Positions 22,601 to 34,195 of a DNA stretch of 64,000 nucleotides are shown here, piece by piece. The number at the start of each line of letters is the position of its first letter. The stretch's first letter is position 1. The position numbers and the translations under genes are program-made. Origin of the DNA: Heterobasidion occidentale (Eukaryota; Basidiomycota; Agaricomycetes; Russulales; Bondarzewiaceae); the NCBI GenBank assembly GCA_039111635.1, contig JBCAQO010000003.1:186001-250000 (forward strand), in the 5' to 3' direction. The notes below the pieces were generated by a model, which was given only the letters and a program-made list of their open reading frames with translations, made no database searches and was not told the origin of the DNA.

Positions 22601-25600
22601 ATATCCACGACGACCCGGGCCGGTTCGAGAGCGCGAAGCAGAAGAAGACGACGTTGCTGGAGGGCGTCAAGAAGTTTAACTTTAAGCCGAAGCGGGTGCG
22701 TCTCTCTCTTTCGGCCGCGGGTGCAGTAGCACTAGGAGGGCTGACCGATGGTGGTTAGGGCATACAATTTTTGCTCGAGACGGGGTTCATACCGAGTAAG
22801 GCGCCGCAGGACGTTGCGCGGTTCTTGTTGCAGACCGATGGGCTGAGCAAGTCGATGATCGGAGAGTATCTCGGCGAAGGGTGCGCGTTTTTCACCTACT
22901 CCGTTTGCTGTGCGCGCGCGATGGCTCATCGGGTTGCAGGGACGAGGAGAACATCGCGACCATGCACGCGTTCGTCGACATGCTCGACCTGCGGAACATG
23001 CCCTTCGTCGACGCGCTGCGCGTCTACCTGCAGGCGTTCCGCCTGCCCGGGGAAGCGCAGAAGATCGATCGGTTCATGCTCAAGTTCGCCGAGCGCTATA
23101 TTGAGGGCAACGCGAACACGCCGTTCGCGAACGCCGGTGCGTGTCCCGCGCGATCCTCATCCGCGCGCGTCTGACGAGCCGCCGCCCCGTTTCCGTTGCA
23201 GACACCGCCTACGTGCTCTCGTACTCGGTCATCCTGCTCAACACGGACGCGCACAACCCGCAGGTGAAGAAGCGCATGACGCGCGCCGACTTCGTGAAGA
23301 ACAACCGCGGGATCAACGAGGGCGCGGACCTCCCCGAGGAGCTGCTGTCCGTCATCTTTGACGATATCGTGAACAACGAGATCAGGATGAAGGACGAGGT
23401 GGACGCGAGCCTCGTCGCGTCGCTCGCGCCGGGCGCGGGGCTTGCTAGCGCGCTCGCCACGGTCGGGCGGGACTTGCAGAGGGAGGCGTACATGCTGCAG
23501 TCGAACGGCATGGCGAACAAGACCGAGGTGCGTGCTTCTTGATGGCGTCGAGCGTCGAGATGTCGGTGCTGGGGGGTTTGCTCATGCGTCGGTTATGCAG
23601 GCGCTGTTCAGGACGATGATGCGGTCCCAGCGCAAGGGCTCGCGGAGCGGCGAGCAGTTCTTCAGCGCGTCGCACTTCGTGCACGTCCGGCCCATGTTCG
23701 AGGTCGCGTGGATCCCGTTCCTCGCGGGGATCTCGGGCCCGCTGCAGGAGACGGACGACCTGGAGGTCGTGGAGCTCTGCCTCGACGGCTTCCGGAACGC
23801 GATTCGGATCGTGTGCTTCTTCGACCTCGAGCTGGAGCGCAACGCGTTTGTGACGACGCTCGCGAAGTTCACGTTCCTGAACAACCTCGGGGAGATGAAG
23901 GCGAAGAACATGGAGGCGATCAAGACGCTGCTCGACGTCGCGGTCACGGAGGGCAATAACCTCAAGGGCTCGTGGCGCGAGGTGCTCTCGTGCGTGAGCC
24001 AGCTGGAGCATATGCAGCTGATCAGCAGCGGCGTCGACGTCCCGGACGCGCGCAAAGGGTACGTCGCGCGTGCTTCGATCATCGCTGTGTGGACGCGTGT
24101 CGACTCGTTGACTTTTCTTTTATCTTATTGCCGTCACCAGGCGGACGCGGAAGCTGCCCAACGAGGAGCTGGCGAACGAGAGCCGGTCGACGCACATCAC
24201 CGTCGCGGCGGACATGGTGTTCTCGCTGAGCCATTACCTTTCCGGGGTGCGTCGCGGTCGCCGGGTCTTGTATGCGCGTGCTGATCTCTGCGCGCAGACC
24301 GCCATCGTGGACTTTGTCCAAGCCCTGTGTGACGTGTCGTGGGAGGAGATCCAGTCCTCGGGGCTGTCGCAGCACCCGCGGCTGTTCAGCCTGCAGAAGC
24401 TGGTCGAGATCTCGTACTACAACATGGGCCGCATCCGTTTGGAGTGGTCGAACCTGTGGGATATTCTCGGCGAGCACTTTAATCAGGCGAGTGGCTGCGT
24501 GTGGTTATATGCGCGACGGGAGCTGACTTTGGCGGCGGGCAGGTGTGCTGCCACAGTAATCCGCACGTCGGCTTCTTCGCGCTGGACGCGCTGCGGCAGC
24601 TGGCGATGCGCTTCTTGGAGAAGGAGGAGCTGCCGCACTTCAAGTTCCAAAAGGATTTTCTCAAGCCGTTCGAGTACACCATGATCCACAACGCGAACCC
24701 TGATATCCGAGACATGGTGCGTGATTCTGCGTCACGCCTGTGTTGCTGTTCCTGGATGAACGGGCCGTGCTCTAGGTGCTGCAATGCTTGCAGCAGATGA
24801 TCCAGGCTCGCGTGCAGAACATGCGGTCGGGCTGGCGAACGATGTTTGGCGTCTTCTCGGCCGCGTCCAAGGTCCTGACGGGTACGTGCTCGAGCCCTCG
24901 TCCAATCCTCGCGTCGCCGACTGAACGTCTGCGCAGAGCGGATCACGAGCTCCGCGTTCGAGATCGTCACGCGGCTGAACAAGGAGCACTTCCCGGCGAT
25001 CGTGCGCTACGGCTCGTTCGCGGACCTGACGGTGTGCATCACGGACTTTTGCAAGGTCAGCAAGTACCAGAAGATCAGCCTGCTCGCGATCGCGATGCTG
25101 CGCGGGGTGATCCCCATCATGCTGAGCACGCCCGAGTGCGGCTTGAACGCGTCCGGGACGCCGAACGCCACCGTCGACGACCCGATGATCAAGTACTGGT
25201 TCCCCGTTTTGTTCAGCTTTTACGACGTGATCATGAACGGCGAGGATCTGGAGGTCCGGCGATTGTGAGTGCGCTCGGCGTCGTCTGTGGTCGTCGTGGC
25301 TGACATGTTCGCGCCGCGCGCGCAGAGCGCTGGACTCTCTGTTCAGCACGTTGAAGAAGTACGGGGCGACGTTCCCCGTCGACTTTTGGGACACGGTCTG
25401 CCAGGAGCTGCTCTTCCCGATCTTCGCCGTGTTGAAGTCGAGTCAAGACCTGTCGCGGTTCAGCACCCAGGAGGACATGAGCGTCTGGCTGTCGACGACC
25501 ATGATCCAGGCGCTGCGCGACCTCATAGACCTTTACACGTTCTACTTTGAGATCTTGGAGCGCTTCCTGGACGGCCTCCTCGACCTGCTCTGCGTCTGCA

Positions 25601-26844
25601 TCTGTCAAGGTTTGTTTTGCGTTCAGATAGCTTGCGTCGCGACGCTCATCGCGGTTCCTAGAAAACGACACGCTGGCGCGCATCGGCACGTCCTGTTTGC
25701 AGCAGTTGCTGGAGAGCAACGTCAGGAAACTGAGCCCGGCGCGCTGGGAGCGCGTGGCAACCACGTTCGTCAAGCTGTTCAGAACGACGACGCCCCATCA
25801 GCTATTTGACGAGAGCCTCCGCGTCGAGATCCACAATGCGTCCCCGGAGCCTCAGGACTCGGCAGGTGCGCACTGCCGTCTTGACTAGCTTTCGCCTGTT
25901 GTTCTGATGTTCGCGAGTAGACACGGATGGACAGGCCATCCTGCCCGCTCCGCTGTCGCCGTCGACGCACGACAGCCAGAAGATCAACGCCAAGACGAAC
26001 CTGAACGACCGCCGCCGGATCTTAAGCAGATCATCGTCAAATGCGTGCTGCAGCTGCTCCTGATCGAGACCACGAACGACCTGCTGCGGAACGACGAGGT
26101 GTACAACACGATCCCGCCGGAGCACCTGCTGCGGCTGATGGGCGTCCTCGACCACAGCTACCAGTTTGCGCGGCTTTTCAACGAAGACAAGGAGTTGCGG
26201 ACCGGGCTCTGGAAAGTCGGTCAGTGTTCCGCTCGCGTTCTTCACAGCACCCGTTCCCCGTCCTCACACCCGTCCGTCTGTTCGCCGCAGGTTTCATGAA
26301 GCACCTGCCGAATCTGCTGAAGCAGGAGTCGAGCAGCGCGTCGACGCTCGTGCACGTGCTGTTGCGGATGTACTACGATCCGCGGGCCGAGCACCAGGCG
26401 GCGAGGCCGCAGGTCGCGGAGCGACTTTTACCGTGAGTGCATCGTCTCGCGCACAAGGGTTCGGTTCGGGGCGCGTGCTCACCTCTCTTCTCGCTCGCAG
26501 GCTCGGGCTCGGGGTGCTGCAAGACTACAGCAAGCTGCGCTCGGACACGCAGGCGAAAAACATCGCGGCCTGGACGCCCGTCATCGGCGAGATCCTGCGC
26601 GGGTTCTGTCGCTTCGACGACAAGGCGGTGAGTGGCCTGCGCTCCGCACTTGACCTCGTTCTGAGGACCGCCTCGCTGACCCCGCTCTCCCCCGCACGCT
26701 GGCACAGTTCACGCGATACCTGCCCGCGATCTACCCGCTCGCGGCGGACCTGATCGCGCGCGACACGTCGCCCGAGATCCGCGAGGGCCTGCGGGACTAC
26801 TTTGTGCGGGTCGGGTACGCGCAGGGCATCATAGAGCCGTCATG
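19635..26844 (+). CDS. SEC7: Sec7/BIG-family ARF guanine-nucleotide exchange factor
   Basis: Activates ARF GTPases at the trans-Golgi, driving coat recruitment and vesicle budding. A protein of roughly 1,800-1,900 residues from about 18 exons. After a disordered, Pro/Ser-rich N-terminus come the DCB helices (near 20400-20950), the HUS region with the box NYDCD (near 22003), the Sec7 domain (22,760-23,480) and long HDS helices to IIEPS and the stop at 26842-26844. Sec7 catalytic signatures: [13 protein letters not shown] with the glutamate finger (near 23038-23075), and [19 protein letters not shown] with NNRGINEG. Most donors are gtgcgt or gtgagt; the intron after HFNQ at 24486 uses a GC donor (gcgagt). 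The join between the N-terminal frame (start 19635) and the next (from about 20020) needs a short intron I could not fix; a start at 19939 is an alternative. Ends convergent with SLA1. Confidence 0.93.
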
Positions 26845-27118
26845 ACCCTTGCTGTTGTCTTTTTGTTCCCTACGGTATCATTGTACGACTTTTCACTTAA
26901 TTATATCTTTCTTCTTCTTGGACGCACAGTCTATAAAAATCCCAGCGGCCTGTTTGGTTTTTGAATCCGGAACGAGACGACGTGCATTGAGAGCGAACGG
27001 GAACGGAGAGAGTAAGACAGGAACAAAAAAAAAAAGAGAGAAGGAAAGACGAGCGACGGGAGAGCGAACGAAAGGAGAGTATCACGAAAAACAGTAAAAC
27101 GTCCATAAAAGAAGACTA
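26845..27118. terminator. shared 3' region between convergent SEC7 and SLA1
   Basis: A 274-base spacer holding both 3' ends. It is AT-richer than its neighbours, with an A-run (aaaaaaaaaa near 27027) and tataaaaat near 26932, suitable for cleavage and polyadenylation on either strand. No gene seen. Confidence 0.4.
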
Positions 27119-30100
27119 CTATTGGTATCCACCGTACCCTCCGGGGAAGCCGGGATAGCCCCATCCCGTCGGCTGCGCGGTAAGCTGCGCGGCTAGAGGA
27201 AGCAAACACCATCAGCGAACAGTCCACAGCAAAAGCGCGACACGACTCACGCGCCGGCCGAAGGGCATCGTACTTGTCTGCGCATCGAACAATAAGCACA
27301 AAACACGCGTGGGAGGAGCATCCCAAAGACAGAACGGGCAGCTCACCGGAAGACTGCGGCGCGGCGTCGTTGCGAACGTGCCCGCCTTCATCTGCGCGAA
27401 GATGTTCGCGGGCGACGTGTCCTTCCCCTGCTGCTGCTGCTGCTGCGGGGGCAGGCCAGAGTGCATCCCACCGCCGTTGAACGCGGCGGCTGGCCGAAGC
27501 CGGGGTTGAAGCCCGTGGGCGCTGCAGACGTCGTCAGCTCACGCACAAAACGCACGTCCACGATCGATCGGAGAAACGGCACGCACAGGGCTGCATCTGC
27601 CCGAACGAGTTGCTGCTCTGGAAAGACGGCAGCGGGGCACGGGCGGCGGCGGCAGTGCACCACCGCCGCCGCCATACCCTCCGAACCCTGTGGGCTGGGA
27701 CATGAGCGGGCCTGACATCTGGAAGCCCGTCTGCTGCGGGAGCATCGGCTGCGCGTTGAAGCCCGTGGGCTGCGTCGAGAGGAACGACGGCTGCTGGGGC
27801 TGCTGGAACTGCTGCTGGAACTGCTGTGGGGGTTGCTGCTGGGGCTGGAACGGCGACGCCTGCGAGCCGCGCGTGGGCACGAACCCGCCAAAGCCGGTCG
27901 TCGTCGGGATGAGCGGCTGCAGCAGCGTCTGGTTCGCCGGGACGGGCGCGTACGGCCCGCGGGGCCCGCTCGCCGCGCCGCCGCCGCCGCCGACCGACGG
28001 CGCGCGCGGCGGCGGGAGCAGCCCCGTCTGCTGCGCGTGCAGGTGCTGCCCGAGCGGGACGGGCGAGCTGCCCATGCCCATGCCCTGCGCGTAGCCCCCG
28101 GGCGGCGGGGACACGATCGACGGGGACGGCGCGGCGCTGGCGTTGAGAGAGGCGCTGGCGGAGACGCTGAGGCTGACGGCGGGGGGGCTGCGCACGCGGA
28201 GCTGGCTGAGGCGCGCGAGCTGGTCGAAGATGTCGGACTCTGTCGTCTTGGCGAGGCTGCCCCCGCTCGTGGGCTGCGGCTGCACGGGGGCAGCAGCGGG
28301 CGGGGACGCCACGCGCTGCGCGGCGGGGGCGGGGGCGGACGGAGCCGGTGGGGCCGAGGGCGCGCGGGGCTCGAGGACGGGCGGCGTGGCGGCGGGCTTC
28401 GTCGAGCTGGGGCGCGGCGTCCACGCGTCGTCGTCGAACCCACTCGGTGGCGGGACGGCGGGCGGCAGCACGGAAGGCGCGGCGGGGGCGGGCGAGGGCG
28501 CGGCGGAGGAGGCCTGCGGGGTGGACGAGCGCTGGATCTGGTCGGAGGCGGTGGCGATCGCGCCGAGCGCGACGGACGCGAGCGGGCCGGTCTTGCTCGG
28601 CGGCGGGCGGCCGCGGCGCGTGCTCTTGAGCGCGCCGCCCGGGCCGGCGGCGAAGAGGTTCGGCGGGGGCGCGACGGGGCGCGTGGACTCCTCCGCCTGC
28701 AGCTGGCGCGCGAGCTCCTCGTCGCGGCGGACCTGCTCGGCGTCGCCGGCACCAGCGGATGGGGGCGGCGGCGTGCGCGCGGCAATGGCCTTGCGCACGC
28801 GGATGATGTCGCCCTCGCGGAGGCCGAGCGAGCGCATGGTGCTCTCGGTGATGTCGGGCAGGATCTGCGCGTCCATCTTGTCGCGCTCGAACGCGGACGC
28901 GTAGCGCGTGCAGTCGTCGACGTCGCACCCCGCGTTGAGGAAGAACTCGAACCAGTCGATCGTCGGCTTCTTCGGCGCCTGCGCCTGCGCCGCGGCGGAC
29001 GGGGGCGCGGTCGCGGAGCGCGGGGGGGCCTTGAGCGACGAGCGGCGGTGCGCGAGCGGCTCGTCGTCGTCGTCCGACGCGCGCCGCTGCGGCTGCGCGC
29101 GGCCCGTGACGCGCTCGACGAAGCGCATGTCCTCGACGGACATCTTCTCGGACGGCACCTCGATCACGACGCCGTTGACCTTGTGCAGGCGGATCTTGCC
29201 GTTCGCGAAGCCGAGGAAGGCGGCCTCGACGCGGAACTGGCCCGAGCGGTCGTGCCACACGCGCGTCTTCTCCGACGGCGGGGGGCCGCGCTTGTCGATC
29301 GAGCTGCGCGAGGGCTGGTCGGTGGACGCGCGGGGCTTGGAGGACGAGGAGGAGGACCTGGCGCGCGGGCGTCAGAACACACGGCTCACGTGGGGAGGAG
29401 AACGGACGGCACTCACGACGGTCGAGGCGAAGGCGAGGGGGACGGCGACGGCGTCTCCCGCTTGCGCGCGTCCGCCTCCGCGCGCTCCTTCGCCTTCTGC
29501 TCTGCCTCGCGCGCGTCCCTCTCCTTGCGTTTCCGGTCCACCTCGGCGGCGGCGGCGGCGGCGGCCTTGGCGCGCTGCTCCTGCTCGATCTTCTTCCGCT
29601 CCTTCTGCGCGCGCTCAGCACTAGCCCGCGCCTCCGCCTCCTGCGCCGCCGTATCCTCCTCCTCTTCCTCCTCCTCCTCCTCAGCCGCAGCGGCTGCGAG
29701 AGGCGCCGGCGCCGGCGCGCCCGACCCAGACGGCTACAACGACGTCAAACAAGCCCCACGACGCGATCAGCACCGCCGGCCCCCCGCAGGTGGACGCGCC
29801 ACGCACCTCGACATACGACGCGGGCACGACGCCCTCCTCCCCCCTCGCGTTCCGGCACTTCCACCACTCGTCCCCGTCCCGCTCGACGATCCACAGCGCC
29901 TCGCCCTCCGCAACGCTCATCTCGTCGTCCCCCTGCGCCGCGAAATCGTACAGCGCCACCGCCGCCTCGCCCGCGTGCGCGTGCGCGCGTGCGTGCTCGT
30001 GTGCGTGTGCGTGTGCAGCGTCCGGGTCCGAGTTGTCTTCGCCCTCGTCCTCGTCCGCGCCGTCCTCCTCGTCCCCGTCCTCGCGCGGCGGTATAATCGC

Positions 30101-31761
30101 CGGGCCCTGCTCCGAGAAATGCACCGACGCGCCCTTCTTCCCCGCCCCCGCCCCCGCCCCAGCGCCCGTGCCCGCCGACGCCCCCACGCCGTCCGACCCG
30201 GACTCGGCAGTAGCAGTGACGGCGGCGGCGAGCGCGCGCGACGCGTCGAGCTTCGCCGCGATCGCCTCTGCCGCGTCCTTCGAGCCCGCGTGGAAGTGCA
30301 GGCTCGCGGGCGCGCCGCCTGCGCCGGAGCCGCCGATCTCGATGAGGATGTGCTTCGTCTTGTCGATCTTGGACGAGGCGACGTCTGCCGTCTGCCATTT
30401 CTGCACGGGTGTCTGTGGGGCGCGGGCGTGGGCGCGGACGAGCGCGGGAGGCGGGGCAGGAGCGGTTGTCAGGACGGGCGGAGGTGGACGTGGGAGGGAA
30501 AGGGTGAGGGTGAGGGCGAGGTGAAGAAGGCGAAGGTGAAGAAGAAGAGACCTGCCGCACCTTGTCGCTCTCGCTCGCAAAGAAGACAGCGCCGTTGCCG
30601 ACGCCCAGCGTGCCCTTCTTCTTCTTCCCCTTCTTGTCGACCTCCGACACGGCCCAGGTCTGGATCGCGTCGGACGCCGCGGGCGCGGCGGCGCGGGCCT
30701 TTGTGGAGGAGGCGACGAGGTCGGCGGGGTCGGCGTAGGTGCTTACTGGGCGGGCGGGGCGCGGTGGCTGGATGAGGGAGGGGCGGAGGGGAGGCAGATG
30801 GGATGAGATGAGAGAGGCGTGCGGCGGAGGGAGGGCTTACCGAATCGGGGACGACGATGTTGGCGAGTATCGGTGCGGCGGCGGCGGCGGCGGCGGCGGG
30901 TGCTGCCTCTTCGGCCTCTTCAGTGCTCTAAACGCCCAAATCAAACAACAGCATCAGCGGCCGAGGTGCACCCCAGCGCAGCGAGTCCGACTCGAGCCGA
31001 CGGCGAACGGCGACGCACCTCCTCGACGTAGTTGGCGGGGACGTAGCCCGCGCCGTCCTTCCCGCGGGCCTGGACGAGCAGCCAGCCGTCCTCCTCGGGG
31101 CCGAAGGTGTGCAGGAGGTCGTCCTCGGCGACGGTGAGCTCGCCCGGGGCGGCGGCGTCGTAGGCGTATTGGGCTTTCACGGTCGCTGTGGGGTCAGCCT
31201 ATCGCCGGGCGGGGGCGGTGGATTCATGGGAAACGAGGGCAAGAGGCGGTGGAGGGTGGATGTGGGCGGGTGGGAGGCGAGGACGGGGTGGAGGCGTTAG
31301 CGGGAGTGCGGGATGTGGAGAGGCAGGGAGGGAGAGGACGTGCCTGGTCGACGTAGGCGGAGGGGACGAGGCCTGCGGGCTGCTCCTCGGCATCTGGCGA
31401 GTCGGCTTTGGGGCGCACCTTCCACCAGCTGCGTGCACGGCGTCAGGCGGGGCGGCGATGCGTGGCAGACGAGCGATGCGATGCGGGGCGGGGCCAGACC
31501 ACCCAGTCGGAATGGCGATAGGGCGATACGGTCCACGACAAGCAGCGAGCGAGCGAGCGAGCGAGGACGAATGAAAGGAAGGGAGTCTGAGTAGATGTAG
31601 AGAGGAAGAGAGAGGAACAGCTCGGGCACGCACTCGTCGTCTGTGCGCTCGACGAGGAGCAGCAGCTGGTCCTCGCGGATGGCGATCTCGTCGTCGGACT
31701 GGGGCGCGTAGTCGTAGGACGCCTTGAGCACGGCGAGGTAGTGCTGTGCGTCTGTGCTCAT
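27119..31761 (-). CDS. SLA1: SLA1-like actin patch and endocytic adaptor
   Basis: Cortical actin-patch adaptor linking endocytic cargo to the Las17/Arp2/3 machinery. The start MSTDAQHYLAVLKASYDY at 31761 opens the first SH3 domain, whose exons continue to AGLVPSAYVDQ (near 31350). The second SH3 starts TVKAQYAYDA (31180) and ends GYVPANYVEE. A PH-like middle region includes HILIEIGGSG (30360). The third SH3 reads AVALYDFAAQGDDEMSV to VVPASYVEV (29970-29800). A charged coiled-coil-like stretch (29690-29430) precedes SHD1 (VWHDRSGQFRVEAAFLGF, 29260-29100), which binds NPFxD cargo signals, and SHD2 (TIDWFEFFLNAGCDVDD, 28965-28780). The C-terminal third is Pro/Gln-rich with several QPTGF or QQTGF repeats, which are phosphorylation sites in yeast Sla1. 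The final exons encode HSGLPPQQ, then AQPTGWGYPGFPEGYGGYQ and a stop at 27119. The domain order is complete. Confidence 0.92.
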
Positions 31762-32040
31762 GCGTGGATGTTATGCGTGTGCAGGATAGAAATGACGATG
31801 GTAATAGACAGGGATGGTGCAGAGAGGAGGAGGAGGAGGTGGAGGAGCGGTGCTGACGCTGACGGTGTGTCCGCGGGCGGACTCGGCTCTTCCGCGAGCG
31901 CGCTGAACCCGTCGTCGCTTGCTCACAACTCAACAGCACACAGTAGTCTACAAAATCCTGTCTATCATAAGCGTACATGTACAAGAATCCCCGAAACACA
32001 CCTGCGACCCCAGCAATCGTAGATAAATAAACGTGCGACC
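31762..32040. promoter_or_regulatory. SLA1 upstream region
   Basis: 279 bases between the aminotransferase stop and the SLA1 start, both on the minus strand. It must hold the 3' end of one and the promoter and leader of the other. No specific site is recognised. Confidence 0.35.
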
Positions 32041-34195
32041 TTACTCCCTGAAAAACTCCTTCAACGTCTTCGCAAAAATCGCGATTCCCTTCCTCATCTC
32101 CTCCGGCTGCACACAACACAACCCCCCGCGTCAGGTCACAGTAACAATACACAAGCACACAACAAAGCGCCCACGCACCTCCGCACTGCTGAAGCTCATC
32201 CGCATGTGTCCCTCCACATCCGGGTCCGTCGGCGCGTCCTCCTGGTCCGCAGCGAAGTACCACCCGGGCGCAGTCAACACCCCCGCGTCCGCCAGCGCCG
32301 TCCACAGCCGCATCTCCTGCGTCGTCTCCTCCCCATCCTCCCCGTCGTCATCATCCCCGCCGCCGCGCCGCGCGCGCCCCACAAAGTGCAGCTTCACCCA
32401 CACGAACATCCCCGCCGCAGGCGGGACGAAGCTGAACAGCGGCCTGCGCACCGCGCCCGCGCCTACCTTCTCCCCGAACGACAGCAGGCCCCGCGAGCGC
32501 CTGGCGTACGCGGTGTACACCGCGCGCCCGTGCCACGCGCCCTGCGCGCGCGTGCCCGGCGCCTGCGACAGCTCGAACGCCTCCGCGAGCAGATCGACGA
32601 ACAGGTCCCGCCGGAGCTGGTACTGCATGCGCAGCCCTGCGCGCGGCGCGCACGGCGCCTCGTCAGCGCGCGCTCGGAAACACGACACAAACAGACAGCG
32701 AAAGAAGCGCGGAGGCGGGGCGGGGCGGGGCGGTGCGCACCTCGGAGCCAGCGGATGTAGCCTTCGTATTTCCACGTGGAGAGGAGCTTCGTGACGAGTG
32801 CCTGGCCGAGCCCGCACGGCGACTGCGTCGACGTTTCGCCTTGGCGTTCGAGGCGCTCCGCGAACATGGGGTTGCAGGTGAACCACCCGAGTCGCACGCC
32901 GGGCGCGATCGTCTGCGGGGCACGCGCCCTGTCAGCGCGGGCGCGGGTGGGGGAGCGCGTGGCGCGCGTACCTTGGAGAACGTGTCGAGGCGTATGACGC
33001 GCCCTTGGCAGTCGACCCTGTCCACGCGCACAGGTTCAGCGTCGGGATCGGGTCAGGATCGTGCGGCGAGCGCGGCGCACCTCAGGTAGCTCGGCGCGAG
33101 GCTGTCGATGAAGTGCGAGGCCTCGTCGTGCGCGGACGCCTCAGGCGCGGCCTTGCGGTCCGCCTTGGGCACGTACTCGTCGACCTGCAGGAAGAAATAC
33201 GGGTCGTCCTCGACGATGACGACGTCTGCCCCGCGGGATGAGCCGCGTCCCGCCTGCGATAAGCACCGAACGAGGCGCACCGAACTCCACGCAGACGTCG
33301 TAGATCTGCTTCTTCCGCGCGAGCTGCATCGTCTGTGCGGGCGGGTGAGCGGACGCGGGGGAAGCACGGGTGAGAGAGAGCGCGCGCACGTACCGCGCCA
33401 CACGGGTTCTGGCCGACGGGGACGGTGTACATGACGTGCGGGCGGCGGCCCCTGCTTGGGTCCCACCCCTCCAGCAGCTCGCGCAAGCTATCCGCACGCA
33501 TGCCCTCCCCGTCCATCGCGACCGGCAGCACGCGCACGCCCACAGGGCCCGCACTCGCAAGCGCAGACGGGTACGTCCACTCCTCCGCGATGATCGTGTC
33601 CCCGCGATTACACAGCGTCATCACGCAGCGCGACCAGCCGTCGGTGTTGCCCGTGTGCACGAGCGTCGCGAAGCCCGCGTGCGCGGGGCGGAACACGCGC
33701 GCGGAGAACGCCTGCACGAAGGCCTGCAGCGCGGGCATGCCCGTCGCGGGGCCGTACTGCAGCGCCGTGGCGAGGTTCAGCCCGCCGTCGCCCGCGCGGG
33801 GGGCCTTGGGGACCGCGATGCGCGCGGTGCGCTCCGCGTGCGGCGCGCTGCCGAGGAGGCGCCAGAGCCACGCGAGGGGCGACGGTGGCGATGCGTGCGG
33901 GGGCGCGAGGGCGAAGGAGTCGGCGACGAGGGCGAAGGAGTCGGCGACGAGGGCGTCGCCGCCGACGGCCGCGAAGGGGAAGTAGTCCGTGCTCGGGAGT
34001 CCTGTGCGTGCGGCGGCGATGGGCGAGGGCGTCGGCGCATGCGGGGGGCGGGTACTCACCGCCGGCGAACGCTATCATGTCCTCGCGGCCCATGTACTTC
34101 TGCAGGCCCTTGAGCGGCGACATCTTGCGCGCCTTGGAGAGGTCGGAGAGGTGGTGCGACAGGTCGACCGGGTCGTGTTGTTTCTCTGCGTCCAT
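32041..34195 (-). CDS. ARO8: aromatic amino acid / 2-aminoadipate aminotransferase (ARO8-like)
   Basis: PLP-dependent class I/II aminotransferase of the ARO8/ARO9 (LysN-like) group, acting on aromatic amino acids and/or 2-aminoadipate in lysine synthesis. About seven exons. Start MDAEKQHDPVDLSHHLSDL at 34195; exon 1 ends MIAFAGG at a gtgagt donor. Landmarks: LPSTDYFPF, ALQYGPATGMPALQ, TLCNRGDTIIAEEWTYPSAL, YTVPVGQNPCG, then VVIVEDDPYFFLQ and VIRLDTFSK-TIAPGVRLGW, where the lysine is the PLP Schiff-base residue (an intron falls just after it). The C-terminal exon ends GIAIFAKTLKEFFRE. Odd features: a short in-frame duplication ADSFALVADSFAL near 33905-33960 and an acidic, Gly-rich insert near 32350, both probably surface loops. 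Substrate preference cannot be told from sequence. Confidence 0.9.

Noticed and set aside
27833..30775. 980-codon open frame on the plus strand
   Set aside because: Antisense to SLA1; composed almost only of Arg, Ala and Gly. SLA1 on the other strand has SH3, SHD1 and SHD2 domains in order.
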